Below, piece after piece: positions 39,315 to 50,767 of a stretch of 64,000 nucleotides of DNA (within the stretch, counting starts at the first letter, position 1; the number at the start of each line of letters is the position of its first letter). Source of the stretch: Pampus argenteus. Taxonomy: Eukaryota > Chordata > Actinopteri > Scombriformes > Stromateidae. The position numbers and the translations under genes were made by a program. The notes under the pieces are model-generated. The model had not been told where the DNA came from. It ran no database searches and saw nothing but the letters and a program-made list of their open reading frames with translations. The stretch is from assembly GCA_036937835.1 (NCBI GenBank), contig CM072876.1, positions 14,131,501 through 14,195,500 on the forward strand, in the 5' to 3' direction.

Positions 39315-39940
39315 GTGCGTATGTGGCGTGTGTGTGTGTGTGTGTGTGTTTGTGTTACCAGGCATGTGCCTCAGCTTTTCGGAAGGCAGCGAGGAGCTGC
39401 AGAGTCGCTCCAAGTTGCTGCGTCTTCTGGACGCTGTGACGGACGCTCTCGTGTTGGCCATCGCCAAAACTGGCCTCACTTTCCGCCAACAGTACACCCG
39501 GCTCGCTCACCTGCTCATGCTGCTGTCACACATCCGCCATGCCAGGTGAGAGAAATGTTTTAAATGTTCACTTTTATGGAAATATACATTATTTTGTAGC
39601 CCTCTTGTCATAGAAATACTCATATGCGAAACATGTCTGACCTCATTATGTTCACTGCTGTACCTCATCTGTTATTTCCTTTCTCCTTTCTTACCGCTCA
39701 ATATGCAGCAACAAGGGCATGGATCATCTCCACTGCATGAAAATGAAGAACATGGTGCCTTTGTACGACCTGTTGCTGGAGATGTTGGATGCCCACATCA
39801 TGCACAGCTCCCGTCTGCCCAGCCACGCCGCCCAGCAGGAGTCCGTGAGCCAGACGGAGGTTCACGCTCGGCCTCACAGTTCTGCTGGCGGGCCCTCAAA
39901 TACCTGGACTCCCGGCTGCGCTGGAGGTGATCCCCAGTAG
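30232..39940 (+). CDS. esr2: Estrogen receptor beta, complete CDS (8 coding exons)
   Basis: Nuclear receptor NR3A2: binds estradiol, dimerises and regulates genes through estrogen response elements. Join 30232-30641, 31246-31412, 33007-33123, 33773-34078, 36126-36264, 37593-37726, 39362-39545, 39709-39940; 1689 nt, 562 residues plus TAG. Every intron is GT-AG and all phases close. Seen: A/B region about 1-160; zinc fingers about 163-231 with P-box EGCKA (181-185) and D-box PATNQ (200-204); hinge about 232-280; ligand-binding domain about 281-515; F tail ending SNTWTPGCAGGDPQ. Ligand-contact residues match human E305, R346 and H475 (here E321, R362, H492), and helix 12 VPLYDLLLEML is intact, so the receptor should be functional. 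Exon lengths 117, 139 and 134 match mammalian ESR2. The ATG at 30232 has A at -3 and G at +4 and fits teleost ERbeta starts; an in-frame ATG lies directly upstream at 30229. Whether this is the a or b teleost paralogue is not settled here. Confidence 0.96.
31246..31412 (+). CDS. esr2: esr2 coding exon 2 (first zinc finger)
   Basis: Acceptor TTTTTTATCTGATAG|C and donor CAAG|GTGAGA. It encodes the end of the A/B region (KSVRRRSQDSEEG) and the first zinc finger, with Cys at 163, 166, 180 and 183 and P-box CEGCKAFFKRS that reads the ERE half-site. Confidence 0.97.
33007..33123 (+). CDS. esr2: esr2 coding exon 3 (second zinc finger)
   Basis: 117 nt, the size of the equivalent mammalian exon. Acceptor TTTGTTTCAG|GA, donor TGCG|GTTAGT. 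It encodes the second zinc finger with Cys at 199, 205, 215 and 218, the D-box dimer surface and the following basic helix ending YEVGMTKCG. Confidence 0.97.
33773..34078 (+). CDS. esr2: esr2 coding exon 4 (hinge and start of ligand-binding domain)
   Basis: 306 nt with acceptor TTTGGTTCAG|GT and donor CCAG|GTGTGT. It encodes the basic hinge (MRKDRGNRNQQTRRM, nuclear localisation-like) and ligand-binding helices 1-3. LADKELVHMISWAKKIPG includes E321, equivalent to the glutamate that hydrogen-bonds the estradiol A ring. Confidence 0.96.
34079..36125 (+). other. esr2: esr2 intron after coding exon 4
   Basis: AT-rich and without exons. Contains repeat R3 at 34373-34560 and a short GT-rich stretch near 35040-35068. 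Confidence 0.85.
34373..34560 (+). repeat. Dispersed repeat R3
   Basis: AAAGGGATAGTTTGACATTT, then GCTAAATATGGAGCTAGAGC: the layout of a very common teleost non-autonomous element. Confidence 0.6.
36126..36264 (+). CDS. esr2: esr2 coding exon 5 (ligand-binding domain)
   Basis: 139 nt, as in mammals. Acceptor TTGATTTTCCTCAG|GG, donor GCAG|GTACCA. It encodes FIELSLLDQVHLLECCWLEV and then MIGLMWRSVDHPGKL, with R362 equivalent to the ligand-contacting arginine of human ERbeta. Confidence 0.95.
36735..36960 (+). mobile_element. Degenerate LINE reverse-transcriptase 3' fragment
   Basis: In esr2 intron 5. A frame with stops reads HRLPLTQRIQF then ILITKP, like the conserved HWLPVxxRIxFKILxLxxK region at the C terminus of non-LTR retrotransposon proteins. 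Heavily mutated and truncated. Confidence 0.5.
37593..37726 (+). CDS. esr2: esr2 coding exon 6 (ligand-binding domain)
   Basis: 134 nt, as in mammals. Acceptor TTTGTATGGCAG|A, donor TCCA|GTGAGT. It encodes EEGSTVQGFVEIFDMLIAAT and then LKLQREEYVCLKAMILLNS. A long AC repeat begins within about 15 bases of the donor. Confidence 0.96.
37739..37794 (+). repeat. (AC)n tract at the 5' end of an esr2 intron
   Basis: About 20 perfect AC units plus imperfect ones, starting about 12 bases after the donor at 37727. Confidence 0.95.
39263..39350 (+). repeat. (GT)n tract at the 3' end of the same esr2 intron
   Basis: Interrupted GT array ending about ten bases before the acceptor at 39361 and replacing the usual pyrimidine tract. 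Confidence 0.95.
39362..39545 (+). CDS. esr2: esr2 coding exon 7 (ligand-binding domain)
   Basis: The acceptor is TGTGTTACCAG|GC and the donor GCCAG|GTGAGA. It encodes MCLSFSEGSEELQSRSKLL through LTFRQQYTRLAHLLMLLSHI, the dimerisation helices of the ligand-binding domain. The acceptor lacks an ordinary pyrimidine tract: about 90 bases of GT repeat stand in its place. Confidence 0.95.
39709..39940 (+). CDS. esr2: esr2 coding exon 8 (helix 12/AF-2 and F domain), stop TAG
   Basis: Acceptor AATATGCAG|C. It encodes SNKGMDHLHCMKMKN with the ligand-contacting H492, helix 12 (VPLYDLLLEMLDAH, the AF-2 coactivator surface) and a roughly 50-residue Ser/Thr-rich F domain. The terminator is TAG at 39938-39940. 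Confidence 0.96.
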
Positions 39941-40282
39941 TCAGCAGATCACCTCTTTCCTTTCACACGAATCCACATGCAATGAACTTTTACCGCTTTG
40001 CACAAAACTAGGTCAAAAGACTGATGAGGTGTTTTACTGGAACAACCCTGCGAAAATCTGTGCTCTCTCATTGGTGAATCTTAAAGTTTTGATCACTGTG
40101 CACAAATTCTGGTGAAGTCAAAGTCCAAACTTGCATCTTACCACATATTGAAAGTTCATAGTGGAACAGGAGGGTGAACAAATAGTTTCCTTAATTTAGG
40201 CAGTCGCACCAGTACTCGCGTACATCTACATGTAATATGTTACTGCTGCGATTTGTCTTGGGAGCAAATTTCATATCATGAA

Positions 40283-40288
40283 AATAAA
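40283..40288 (+). promoter_or_regulatory. esr2: Candidate poly(A) signal AATAAA for esr2
   Basis: This is the AATAAA closest to the stop that I found, about 340 bases downstream. Other signals lie further on, so 3' UTR length is uncertain. Confidence 0.3.
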
Positions 40289-40932
40289 AATACGGTTTCA
40301 GCAATCATGCAGACAGGTGATAAAACACAAGCAGCAAGTAACAGCAATGCATAACTACCCTGGAGGTCTAATAGATAGATAGATAGATGCTGATAGATAC
40401 TCTACACGGGGCCTAAATGCAGTTCAGAAACATGTTTCTGTTTCCTAAACCGACATACTTCAGACTTACAAAGTTTTCTTTATAAATGAGGCGAAAGCTG
40501 CAGACTGTTGCGGTCAAAAGGCTGCAAGAGACCTGATCAGCTGTATCGTATCAATGTTAATTCAATAAGACTAAAATAAGAAATAGTTTGTTTACTCGAG
40601 AGAAAAGACAGACTCTTCGATAACACCACTGTACGACCGCCAGCGGTGGAGAAATTATCACCTGATTAGCTCACATCACTCTGATTTATATCATCAGCTC
40701 TGATTCAGGCCCTTCAGTTTTGGGAGAAAAGAAGAACAGTAGGCTACAGCTGTGAATGAAATATGTATACATATAAATCATATTTCATATATTATGCTGC
40801 TCATCTCAGTTTCAGGTTTTTTAACATTAATTGTTGGCTGGCTGAGAAGGCAGAAACACTACCAGCTGTGATAAGACATCTTATTATTTTAGCCCGACTT
40901 CTGTATTTACATGAATGCAGAAAAGTAAACCT

Positions 40933-40961
40933 TATAATAATAATAATAATAATAATAATAA
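40933..40961. repeat. (TAA)n microsatellite
   Basis: About nine TAA/ATA units. Confidence 0.9.
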
Positions 40962-42895
40962 GAGATTTGAAATGATTCAGATTCAGGAAGTGGATTCAAA
41001 TTAAATAAAAATGCTATGGAACCACATCCCCTGAGTTTATTAGTGAGCCAACGTCATGGTGTCACGTCCAGGCTCACCTTTTGTAACTCATGCAGCATTT
41101 CTTTAATTGTCCTCTCTGAAAGAATAAGGAATATTCCTGGGCTTTATTTGACATATTCTATCGTATAAATTAGCATCCACTACAGCACTTGAAACCTACA
41201 TAATCAGAACCTTTTTTTCCCCCCTATCAGTACAATTACATATACAAATATATAATTCTTCACTATTCACTCTACTCTATCCTGTTGTTCTTACAAACAT
41301 GTACTTGGGGAAACACAGCAGCACCGGCTCTGTTTAAATGTTACAAAATATGCCGATCGGCATCTCTAACATGTTACATGTTTAAGCTGTTTAAGCTGAA
41401 CTGTAGAGATGCTGGTAGGTGATGTGCACACTTTGTGCTAAGCTAAGCTACAGACATGACGGTATAATCTTTTAATAATTAAAAAAAGCAAATAAGTACA
41501 TGTCCAAAATGTGGAACTTTTTGTCAAACTATATTAATACAAAATTACATATACCACGATACATCGTATATATACACCGTATCCATAGCTAAATGTGGAT
41601 TGCTAAATATAAACCTGCAACAATCAGTCGATTGGCAGAAATTTAATCAGCAACTATTTTACATAAACATGTATATATATGCTAATAATATATTTATATT
41701 ATCTAGAATCTGAAGGTGATCATTTCTTACTGTCCAGTACAGTAGTTGATACAATTCAGCTTAAAAACAAAAGAAAACATCTGTGAGAAAAGTCATTGAA
41801 GTGGACTCTAGGAGTCATTTTTATTCTGTGATTATCAAAACATCTCGTCACTGTCACAACTTAAACATGTCTGCTGCATTCTGCTGAGCCGCTCGCTATT
41901 TACAGATGTCGTTGCACCGCGGCAGACCTCCTGTTGCCCACTAGAGGGCACTTTACACCACCTGCTTTATACCTGGTGGACGTCTCTACATGATTGTCGC
42001 TGTCCAGTTCTGACTTTGTTGAAGATATTTTATTGTTTTCCATGAAGAATCATAACCACTATTGCTTTTAAGACAACGCCACACTCACAGTTTCGCTTAA
42101 AGCAAAGGAAATGATGTTAGCACTCGCTAAAGTAGCTCTTGTGTGGATAGTTGTGTCGCAGCTTCAAAATCAGGATCAAGATTTTCTGGTTGTGTTCCAA
42201 ATGTTGACTTTGAAAATATCCCGTCTGAACTTCTGTACCAGTTCGGTCCTTTTGTCTGCCTTGTGCTTTTCCTCCGGTCACACTCGGTATTATCACTGTG
42301 TACGTGTGCATCTTATGTTCCCAGAAAAGTCCTGACTGGTTCCTTTTTTCGGGTCACTTTGACAATGTTGTGTTTAAATAAATAAAAAAGTGACCATCAA
42401 GAACAGAGGAAACTTGATGTTGGCTCTTCAACAATTAAAACATGACATGTGGAGGAACCGGTGCAGTTTCAGGCATTATTTTTTTGCTTTTGCTCATACA
42501 CGCTCTCTGGTTTACACCATAAAATAAAGCAAAAAATATTGTACAGCTACAGGTGGCAAATTTTAATTGTGGTTTGTAAATGTCATTTTTAAAATCATGT
42601 TCTTTACTCATTTATTAAACTCTTAAGGAACCCAGCATGTATGTTATTGTACCTGTGCCTGACAGACTAAAACCTAAAATGACTATGTCATAAAAATAAC
42701 ATGCATCCATTCTGCACAATAACATCAGATTATTTTAAAAATGTTTGGCTTGGAAACAAGCGTGCTCTTACCTTTTAAGTATCTTTTTATTTGCCTGAAA
42801 TTTCAAGGTCATACTGGAAAACATACTGGGATTAAAGATGACTGGACCCGGTTTGATCGCATCAGTGCAACAAATAAATCCGCCAGGAGGCAATT

Positions 42896-43200
42896 AGCTC
42901 AACTTTGCATAAAGACTGGAAGCAGGGTGTAAAAGCTAAAAAAAAAAATCTGCACAGCACCAATTAAAAACAACTAATTGTGGTTTTAGGAGGAAATGTG
43001 ATCTTTAACTGTTTTTAACTGAACAACAGCCAGATGAGAACTGAGTGGATGGATTAACGCTTAAGATAAAGATAAACAACATACATGTGAATTAGTGAGC
43101 TTTAGAGGCGCTTTAGAGTGTATTTTTTCAGTTAGCTGTTCCCCCCTGCTTGCAGTATTTATGCTAAGCTAAGCTAAGCCACCTCAATACCTCAGCTCTG
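42896..43200. repeat. Dispersed repeat R3, diverged copy
   Basis: CATAAAGACTGGAAGCAGGG near the left end and TATTTATGCTAAGCTAAGCT near the right end are the two hallmark, partly complementary ends of this teleost repeat. Confidence 0.5.
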
Positions 43201-44090
43201 TATTTGACACACAAACACAAGAGTGCTATTTGAATTTATCATCTAAATCTCTTTTTTACTGGGACATGAGGCAGAATGAAAAAAAAATGCTCTTAGCAAA
43301 ATGAGTTTATGACAATCAGTGTTTACTACCAGAAAATCAGAATGTTATAAATAAGCATTATATTATTACTGTCTGTACATACAATGAATCCTGCTACATC
43401 TACAGTGTTTCACCGGTGTACCAGGAGGCATGGAAATATCTACTGGAGGCAAAACATGTCTACAATAATATGGATGTATAGGTGTTCATGTACAAAAGAA
43501 CTTTGCTTCTATTACAAACTACATTCAAAGTTAAGTTTTTCTTTTGTAAAAAATAAACTTTGTTTAAAATTCATTCTAACATAAAAATAGATAAAACAAC
43601 ATAGAAGTAGGACCTTGGCAGGATTGATATAAACATGAATAAAAAGGACACATCAGTGGTTATCTGGCTTGTTTAGTTAGTTTCCATCAAATCAAGAACA
43701 GTCTTCTGATTTTCTCATCTTTCTGTGTTCGCTAGCTTCTCTGTTAAGTCGCCTCACCCCTCCAACAAGATCCCATCTTTGATCTCGAGATCCTTCGTGT
43801 GACTTCAGCGATCGATTTCATGGACGGTGACGGAGATCTTTGCATCATTAAACTAAAACTTTTGCTCATGTGGAGTTTTTCATGATTAAAAAGGCAGTCA
43901 AATGGGTGATTTTGTCCATGGAATAAATACAGTCTCTTCTAATATTAAGAAATCTTGAAACACAATCAATTTCTGGACTTTGGCCTTTTTCTTTTTTTTT
44001 CATATTAATTTTATATGTTACATAGTTTGTTCATGTGTTTCAATGTGGGGGAAAAGGTGTCATGTGAAATAAATCTTTAAAAGTACATCA

Positions 44091-44283
44091 TTAGGTGGGC
44101 GGCGGGCCATTGGTGTAGCGTAACATGGGGTAGAAAGAGCGGGCGAAGTTATTGGCCACAGTGCAGCTGGGGTCGTTCTCTGACATGGGAATCAGGCAGG
44201 GCAGGAGCAGCAGGAGCAGCAGGAGGAGCTGAAGAGGGAAGGCAGCGCGGAGGATCCGGTAGAAGAGGGAGCGAGGCCTCTCT
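44091..44283 (-). CDS. syne2: syne2 last coding exon (KASH domain), stop TAA
   Basis: Encodes RPRSLFYRILRAAFPLQ, a run of nine leucines forming the transmembrane helix, then a roughly 30-residue lumenal tail with SCTVANNFARSFYPMLRYTN and the terminal PPPT. In the family the tail inserts into a SUN trimer, and the Cys after the membrane segment forms a disulfide with SUN. Tandem acceptors GAG and CAG, three bases apart, would start the exon at 44286 or 44283 (one residue difference); I chose the CAG. Confidence 0.96.
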
Positions 44284-47200
44284 CTGCTCGACACACAGGA
44301 CAGACCAAGACATTTATTACAGGAAGACACAAAATATACTACAACAATAAAGAATACTTTTTTACTAAAATGCAATTTTTGATGTCTTTCTGCAGTACAT
44401 ACCTTTGAGTGAAGGGAGCTTTCTGTGAGTGTGTGGCCTCCTGAGAAAGATCTTCAGAGGCACTTTGATCTTGGACAGCTGATGCAGATTCACAATCCTG
44501 AATTAAAGAGAAAAAAAAAACAGTTTTGTGCTTCTCAAAAGAAAAAAAAACCCTCTCCAATCTTCTTATCTTTCGCCTACACTAGAATCAAGTGTCAAAA
44601 AAACAAGTATAAAAACAAGGCAACATACAAATAAGTACAATCCAGGTTACATTAGATCAAGGAGAAGCCTTGGAGAAAAGATGCCTTCTCACTCAGTTCA
44701 TGTACTTATACACAAGGATATAAATACTTCATGGTTTGACGTTTACCAGACGTTGTTGTAGGCTGCTCAGGTCCCGGGCCACCTGTCTCAGGAGTAGCTT
44801 CAGCTTGCTGCCCGTCACATGGAGCTTCTCCTGGGCCTCGACGCTGTCCTCCGCCCCGTCCTCAGGCTGGAGCTGAGACCACAGAGCCTGGAGGAAAGCC
44901 TGCTGATCCAGTCTGTCCCGCAGCTCCTCCTGCAGTTCCTGCACAGCACAAACATGAATATCAGTCCTACTCAATACTTGTTGTAGACGTCGACAATATG
45001 GGAGTAACGAGTAATGGGAGTCGAGTCTGTCTGCTTACGGTGAGCTTGTTGCGGTGTTGTTGGAGGGCTGTGACGGGTGTCTCCGGATGACTGATGTCCA
45101 CTGTGTAGAGTCGGCTCTCTGCGTGGGCGAGCCACAGCAGCAGAGAGTGGATGCTTTCATGGAACTCCTGTATGATGAAGGTTAAAGGTTATTATTATTT
45201 CTTATTATTTACTGTGTGACGATGACAGTGGGAATATGTTTTGGTGCATTTAAAAAAAATAATAATTTCACTGGATTAGTTAATTGTGATAATGACCACA
45301 GGAGTTGCTTTCTATAAATATTTCTTCTAAACTTTATTTTGGGTGATATGGATGTTGCTATAATATAATATTTTATGTATAACAATATTGTGAGATTTCT
45401 TTGTATTTTTTGTCATTTTTTTAAAAATCTTTCTGGTGTTTCTATGGGTCAGACGTGAACTAATAAATATTCCAGCAGTAAGTCCTTATTGTTTTCAAGT
45501 TGCGCTTTCCTCCGACGCACCTGTCACACATACATTCATTTTTAAGAAAGTCTGATTTTCTATCAGAATTAATCTAAATGCTTAATGAGTCACTTTGCTA
45601 AATTAAGCACGGAAAAGCTGAATATAATCCACTACGTAATTACACTTACAATGAGTCACTGTCTGGACATTTGTAGAACTTTATTTTTACAGCAGGGTAA
45701 TTAAAATTGGTATTTTAAATGTGTATTCAGGCACAAATAGAAGCACCAACTGCTTTAATGGACCTGCTGTTTCTCAGTTCTGACCAATCAGGAACCAGTA
45801 TCAATTTAGGACCAGTTCTTGGACAAATCCATCATCCGTACAAGTTAGGAACACTTTGATACTTTCTTTTTAAACCGAGAAATTCCTTCCTAACTGAAAA
45901 CACCACATGTCTTGTGGCTCCGTTGTATATTTAAGATGTTTAACAGGGTTCTTGGTATTTCTTCCCACCTGGCAGCACATCAGAGTTTTCCTCAGACTGG
46001 CGTCCCACTGCTGGAGGCCCGTACACGCTCGACTCCAGTCTCGGTTCATAGCAACCAGCCTCTCCTGTTGCTCTGGGACTTCCAGAGCCCGCAGGTTGAC
46101 AGACAGCATGACAGACTTATAGCGAGTAAACGTCTTATGCATCTCCTGCAAGAGAGAGACACAGTCATCAATAATATACCCACAAATATTCTGTGTGTAA
46201 ACAAACTGAAGACGGACTGTTGTATTTGTTGTATTTGCTATTTAAATGTTACCTTAAGTTCTGTAGCTCTGGCGGCCATGTCATCTATACTGGCTGCCGG
46301 GTCCGACTGCTGGAGGCGCTCTAGCTCTGGGATCACGTTTTCTAACCAGGAAGTGATGTCAGCCAGGTCAGACGTGAGCTTTGGAAGCTCCTGAGGGTCG
46401 GCGTGCTGGTCGCTCCTGGACTGAGCCTGGTGCAGCTCCCAGCGTTCAATCACACCTGAGAGAGCAGAAACATCTACTGACAGCCGTTTCATGCCGAGGA
46501 ATGGACATTAGGATACGCCGGGCAGAAATAAAGAGCAGCAAATGTGAACAGTTGACAGATGGCTTTAAACTAAAACACAAAACTCTTTAAAAAGTACATC
46601 TTCAGTGTATTTCTGGTGCTTGAGTCTCCTTTTTTGTGCTGCGTCACCGTCACTGCAATAACTCCCAGCATCATAACGTACATACAGATTCAGTACAGCT
46701 ATTCCTTCAAAGCTGTGAATGTCTGTGTGTTGAAGTACAGCGATGGTGATGTAACATGTGCCCACTAGTGACTCGTCGTTTTAGTGTAATCACTTTGTGT
46801 TCTTGTCTGATAAAACCCACAGAAACCGAGCTGCTGTATTGTATCCATAAATTGAATGCATCTTTCTATCGTTCACTTATTACAGCCGTTTGACTGAGTC
46901 GTGTAATTAATTAATTAATTAATTATGTTCGTCTCTCACTTGACTGTTTGTCGGAGGCCGTCAGTCCTGTCAGACCAAACTCCTCCGGCTGCTCCTCGTC
47001 ATCCAGAATCAGTGAGACTCTTTTGATGTCCTCAATGCTGCTGCTGCACTGAGACATGAGACGTAGCTGGAGACAAAACAAACACAATTAGTACTCGCGG
47101 CTGGAGCAGCAGGCTGCACGCATATTTTTATTTCACAGATCACAGTTATTATTATTATTTTTTTGTAAACGTACAAAGCCCTGCTTCAGTGGGGTGCTGG

Positions 47201-50200
47201 TGTGGGATGGCTGAGCCTCAGCGTGGCCCTCGGTGCCAGCTTCTGGTGAACGCCATCTTGGAGATTCACGTGCGGCCAGAGACCTTCCTGAAACTGAAGG
47301 ACGCATAAAACCAAAGTGAAACCACAGGCTTCAATGAACAACGGTCTCTTCTTCTAACACTCCTTCTTATACTATATCGTAAATGTATTGATCAGCACAT
47401 GATCGCGTGAAGCTGATCATTGGACTCTCAGCTTAGAAACTGTAAATGTTTCATGCTGGAAGTTTTTTGATTTTTGCTATTTTTCGCTTCATTTTGGATA
47501 ATAAAAACTCATTCAACTAACAATATAGAACATGTGAACCCGTCTGAGGCAAATATGCAGTTGCTGAAAAAAACTTTCTGCAGACTCAATTCCAGCCCAA
47601 AGCTCATAGAAATCAAGCCAAGCAATGATATCACCAAAGCAAAAACTGTATTGAAGAGCTTGCTGCATGTTTACTTAATGCCTTAATTCATGCTTTTAAT
47701 CGTTGGTGGCACCAAAACCCAAGCAGGACAACAGAGCTTCTTCTTTCTGTACTGTAACGCAATAAATCACATATAAAATCATCGTAGGGGCCAGTAAAGG
47801 TGGCTGTCTTGTTCATTTATGGTTATCACAAACAGACTACAATCGGACATAGATCGGACTGGTGAAACAACAGACCAGCTGTTTGTGAATGAACAGTGAA
47901 TTTTAAATTCAGGTTTTGCAGTAAGTCCGTGGATGGCGCTATGAAAAAAATTTCACCATTAAGTGTTTTTTTTTTTTACATTTCAGACCACAGTGTGTCT
48001 AAAATGAACAATACTTGCTCAACAAAAATGTGTCAAAAGAAAGAAAAATGTTGGAAATTAAAGGATCTTCCAAACCAGAGCTAAAGAAAGCAGAATATCA
48101 GCGCTGCAGCAGCACGACAGACAATTAGATGCAAGTGATACGTGAGCTGCTGGAAGATATTTGCTGGAAACTTATTTTGCCATGACGAGCGACGAGTGGA
48201 TTTATTATGCAGAGGGTGAAGAAGTACTTGTGCCTACCCAGAGAGGAGGCTTGTGGGGCCTCTGGGGCTTCGACAAATCCCTCCAGGCTCTCAGTCAACT
48301 CCACCTCTGGGAGGAGAGAGAGGTCAGACTAGGGTATGGATGGACTAGTGTATTGTGTACGGATATTTATGAGTGTGTGATGAATTTTCCATTAAATCAG
48401 AGAGTTGTTACTCTCTGAAAATAAAGAAGAGGAAGAAGAAATATTAATCGTTTTCCATCGCAGGAACTTTCCCGAAACTTTTTAGGGACTCAGAAACTTG
48501 CATTTCTACATGACTATATATATATATATATATATGATATCTTTTTATTATTATGAGAAAGTTATAACCAGGTATGTCATACAAAACATTTTTCATTTTC
48601 TTGTTAAAGCAAAGATGTTTTTTCTCAGAATTGGAAGGCAGATTTTTTTACTAAGTTGCTGTACTAATTAACTCCTGCTGCAGGCCATGCTTTCAGTCGC
48701 TGGCTTTCTGGTGTTTTTCGCCTTCTCTTATCTGCATGTCTCCTTTCCATCATAATAATTCAGCAGTAAACTATGAACAGTGTGGATTTTTTTATGTTAG
48801 TGCTTCATTGTGTGCAAAAGTTGCATCTCATCATAGAAGGTTGTTGTTTATTAACCAACTATCAGTACATTTGACTTACTGTCACGGTTTCTCAAACAGG
48901 AATGCACAAAGGGAAGGAATCCTGATCCTGAATACTGTTTGGCTAAAACGAAGCTTTTGTAGTTTGTCATGTAATTTCTGAAGAAGAGTGATACATTCAT
49001 GTTTTCTCTGTTTGTCCTTGCGGTGGGTGTTTGATCACAGTCAGTGTTGGTGTGTGAACCTCTGCTGTCAAGATGTTTTTCTGTAAGATTAGACTCTACC
49101 TGCGCTGAAGTAAGCTCCCTCTTCCTCATTCCCCTCCTCCTCTTCCTCATCCTCCTCGTGTGATGACGACCCTCCGACGTCTCCGGTGTGGTCCCACTCC
49201 AGTGGCAGGGAGTCCACGCTCACCGGTGTCTCCCGCCCCGAACGCTCCAGAGGAGAGATCAGCGGTTGGGTGGGTGTTGTCGGGAAGCTGCAATGGCTCC
49301 GCCCAAGCCACGGTCGACCAATCAGCTCCAAGCTTGGCTCCAAGGAAAAGGTGGCGCTGGAGTGCTCAGGTTCTTCTGTGATCATCTAAGGTGAAGAAAT
49401 AGTAACAAGCAGTTATTATTGAGCATTGTGCTTTAAAAAGGTTTTTTTTTGTAACTTTACACTCAGTGTTTCTCACCAAAACTCATGTAAACATATAAAC
49501 GGGATTTCCTTCCTCATAAAGCAGCTATTTTTGTGGTTATGTTATGTTGGATTATGGTTAGGTTAAAATGTGAAGTGAAACACACCACTTCATAGAAATG
49601 AATGTCTGCGATTCACTGGACCTGCAAAGCTAGCTTAGAATAGCAAATGGAAACGGGTACGAATAGAATCACAACTGTAAATCAGGAAGGGAGAAATGAA
49701 AACGAGATGTTCTTGTTTGAAAACTGAGCTTGAATTAAGTTTCGAAATGGTAAGATGGATGTAGTTTATTCTCTAGCTCACCGGGGGCTGGCTGAGGCGC
49801 TGGTGGAAACGGACCAGTCTGCTGAAAACCTCCTGGCAGTAGGAGTGCAGCTCCTCCAGCTCGTCCTCTATCAGCGCAGCATCCTGTGGTGAGCTCTTCT
49901 GGATCAGACCCTCTCCAAACACAATCAGCCCGTCGATCCGCTCAGTGTTCAGGGTGATCTCCTTCTGGAAACTCTGAAGGCCGGGACGAGGATTGGACAG
50001 TTGGATGAACAGAAAACACCAAAATAAACCAAACACGATTATTATCCAGTATCCATGGCATGGCAAGTGGATAGGCCTACAACCGATCACAGCAACATAA
50101 CATAGACGTAGAGCTAAGTGACGGAAACATGTAAAAAGACTACAGCGTGCAGAGATGAGCTATGATGACGTATCAACGAAAGCTTTAAGTGCAGCTGATT

Positions 50201-50730
50201 CTCCTTTCAGAGGAAATATATGTCATGTTTGCTTAACACTGCCGTGATAGCGGATTCAGACCATCCTGCAACATCTGCAGCCATCTTAACCAAACTAGCT
50301 CCATATTAGAGTTATAACAGTTGTGATTGGCCCGGCCCGGTCCAGAAAAATCTGTCTGAACAGGACGAGGACGAGACGCATCTGCCAGAGCAAATAAAAC
50401 ATGAGCTCGCAGGTTCATCTTGTTCCCGGTCTAAGTAGACAGAACTGTAGTAAATGAAGTGGAAGCAAAGCCTTCCAAAAAAAAAAACCCTTTAAACTGA
50501 AGACAGTGCTAATGGCTGCAACATGTGAGCAGCAAGAGAACTGACTGAAGAAATATATTTTCCACAAGACATTATGGTCTTAATAGATCATTTTTCCTCA
50601 AAAAGATATTAAGGTTTAAAAAGAAGGATGTTCAGAAGACAGAAATGAGAAATGAACTGAGGAGAGCTTTTTTTTTTTCCGAGCATGACTTGCAAGTTTG
50701 GACTTTGTGTGGTCGATATGAAACAGGTGC

Positions 50731-50767
<37 letters not shown>

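Larger units (their letters stand above)
39941..44090. other. Intergenic space between convergent esr2 and syne2 (including both 3' UTRs)
   Basis: No protein-coding exon recognised. It should contain the 3' UTRs of both genes. A TAA repeat lies at 40933-40961 and an R3 copy at about 42896-43200. Confidence 0.7.

Noticed and set aside
39207..39563. Cys/Val-rich frames running into esr2 coding exon 7
   Set aside because: The N-terminal halves translate the GT repeat in the intron. Only the part from 39362 in the receptor frame is real.
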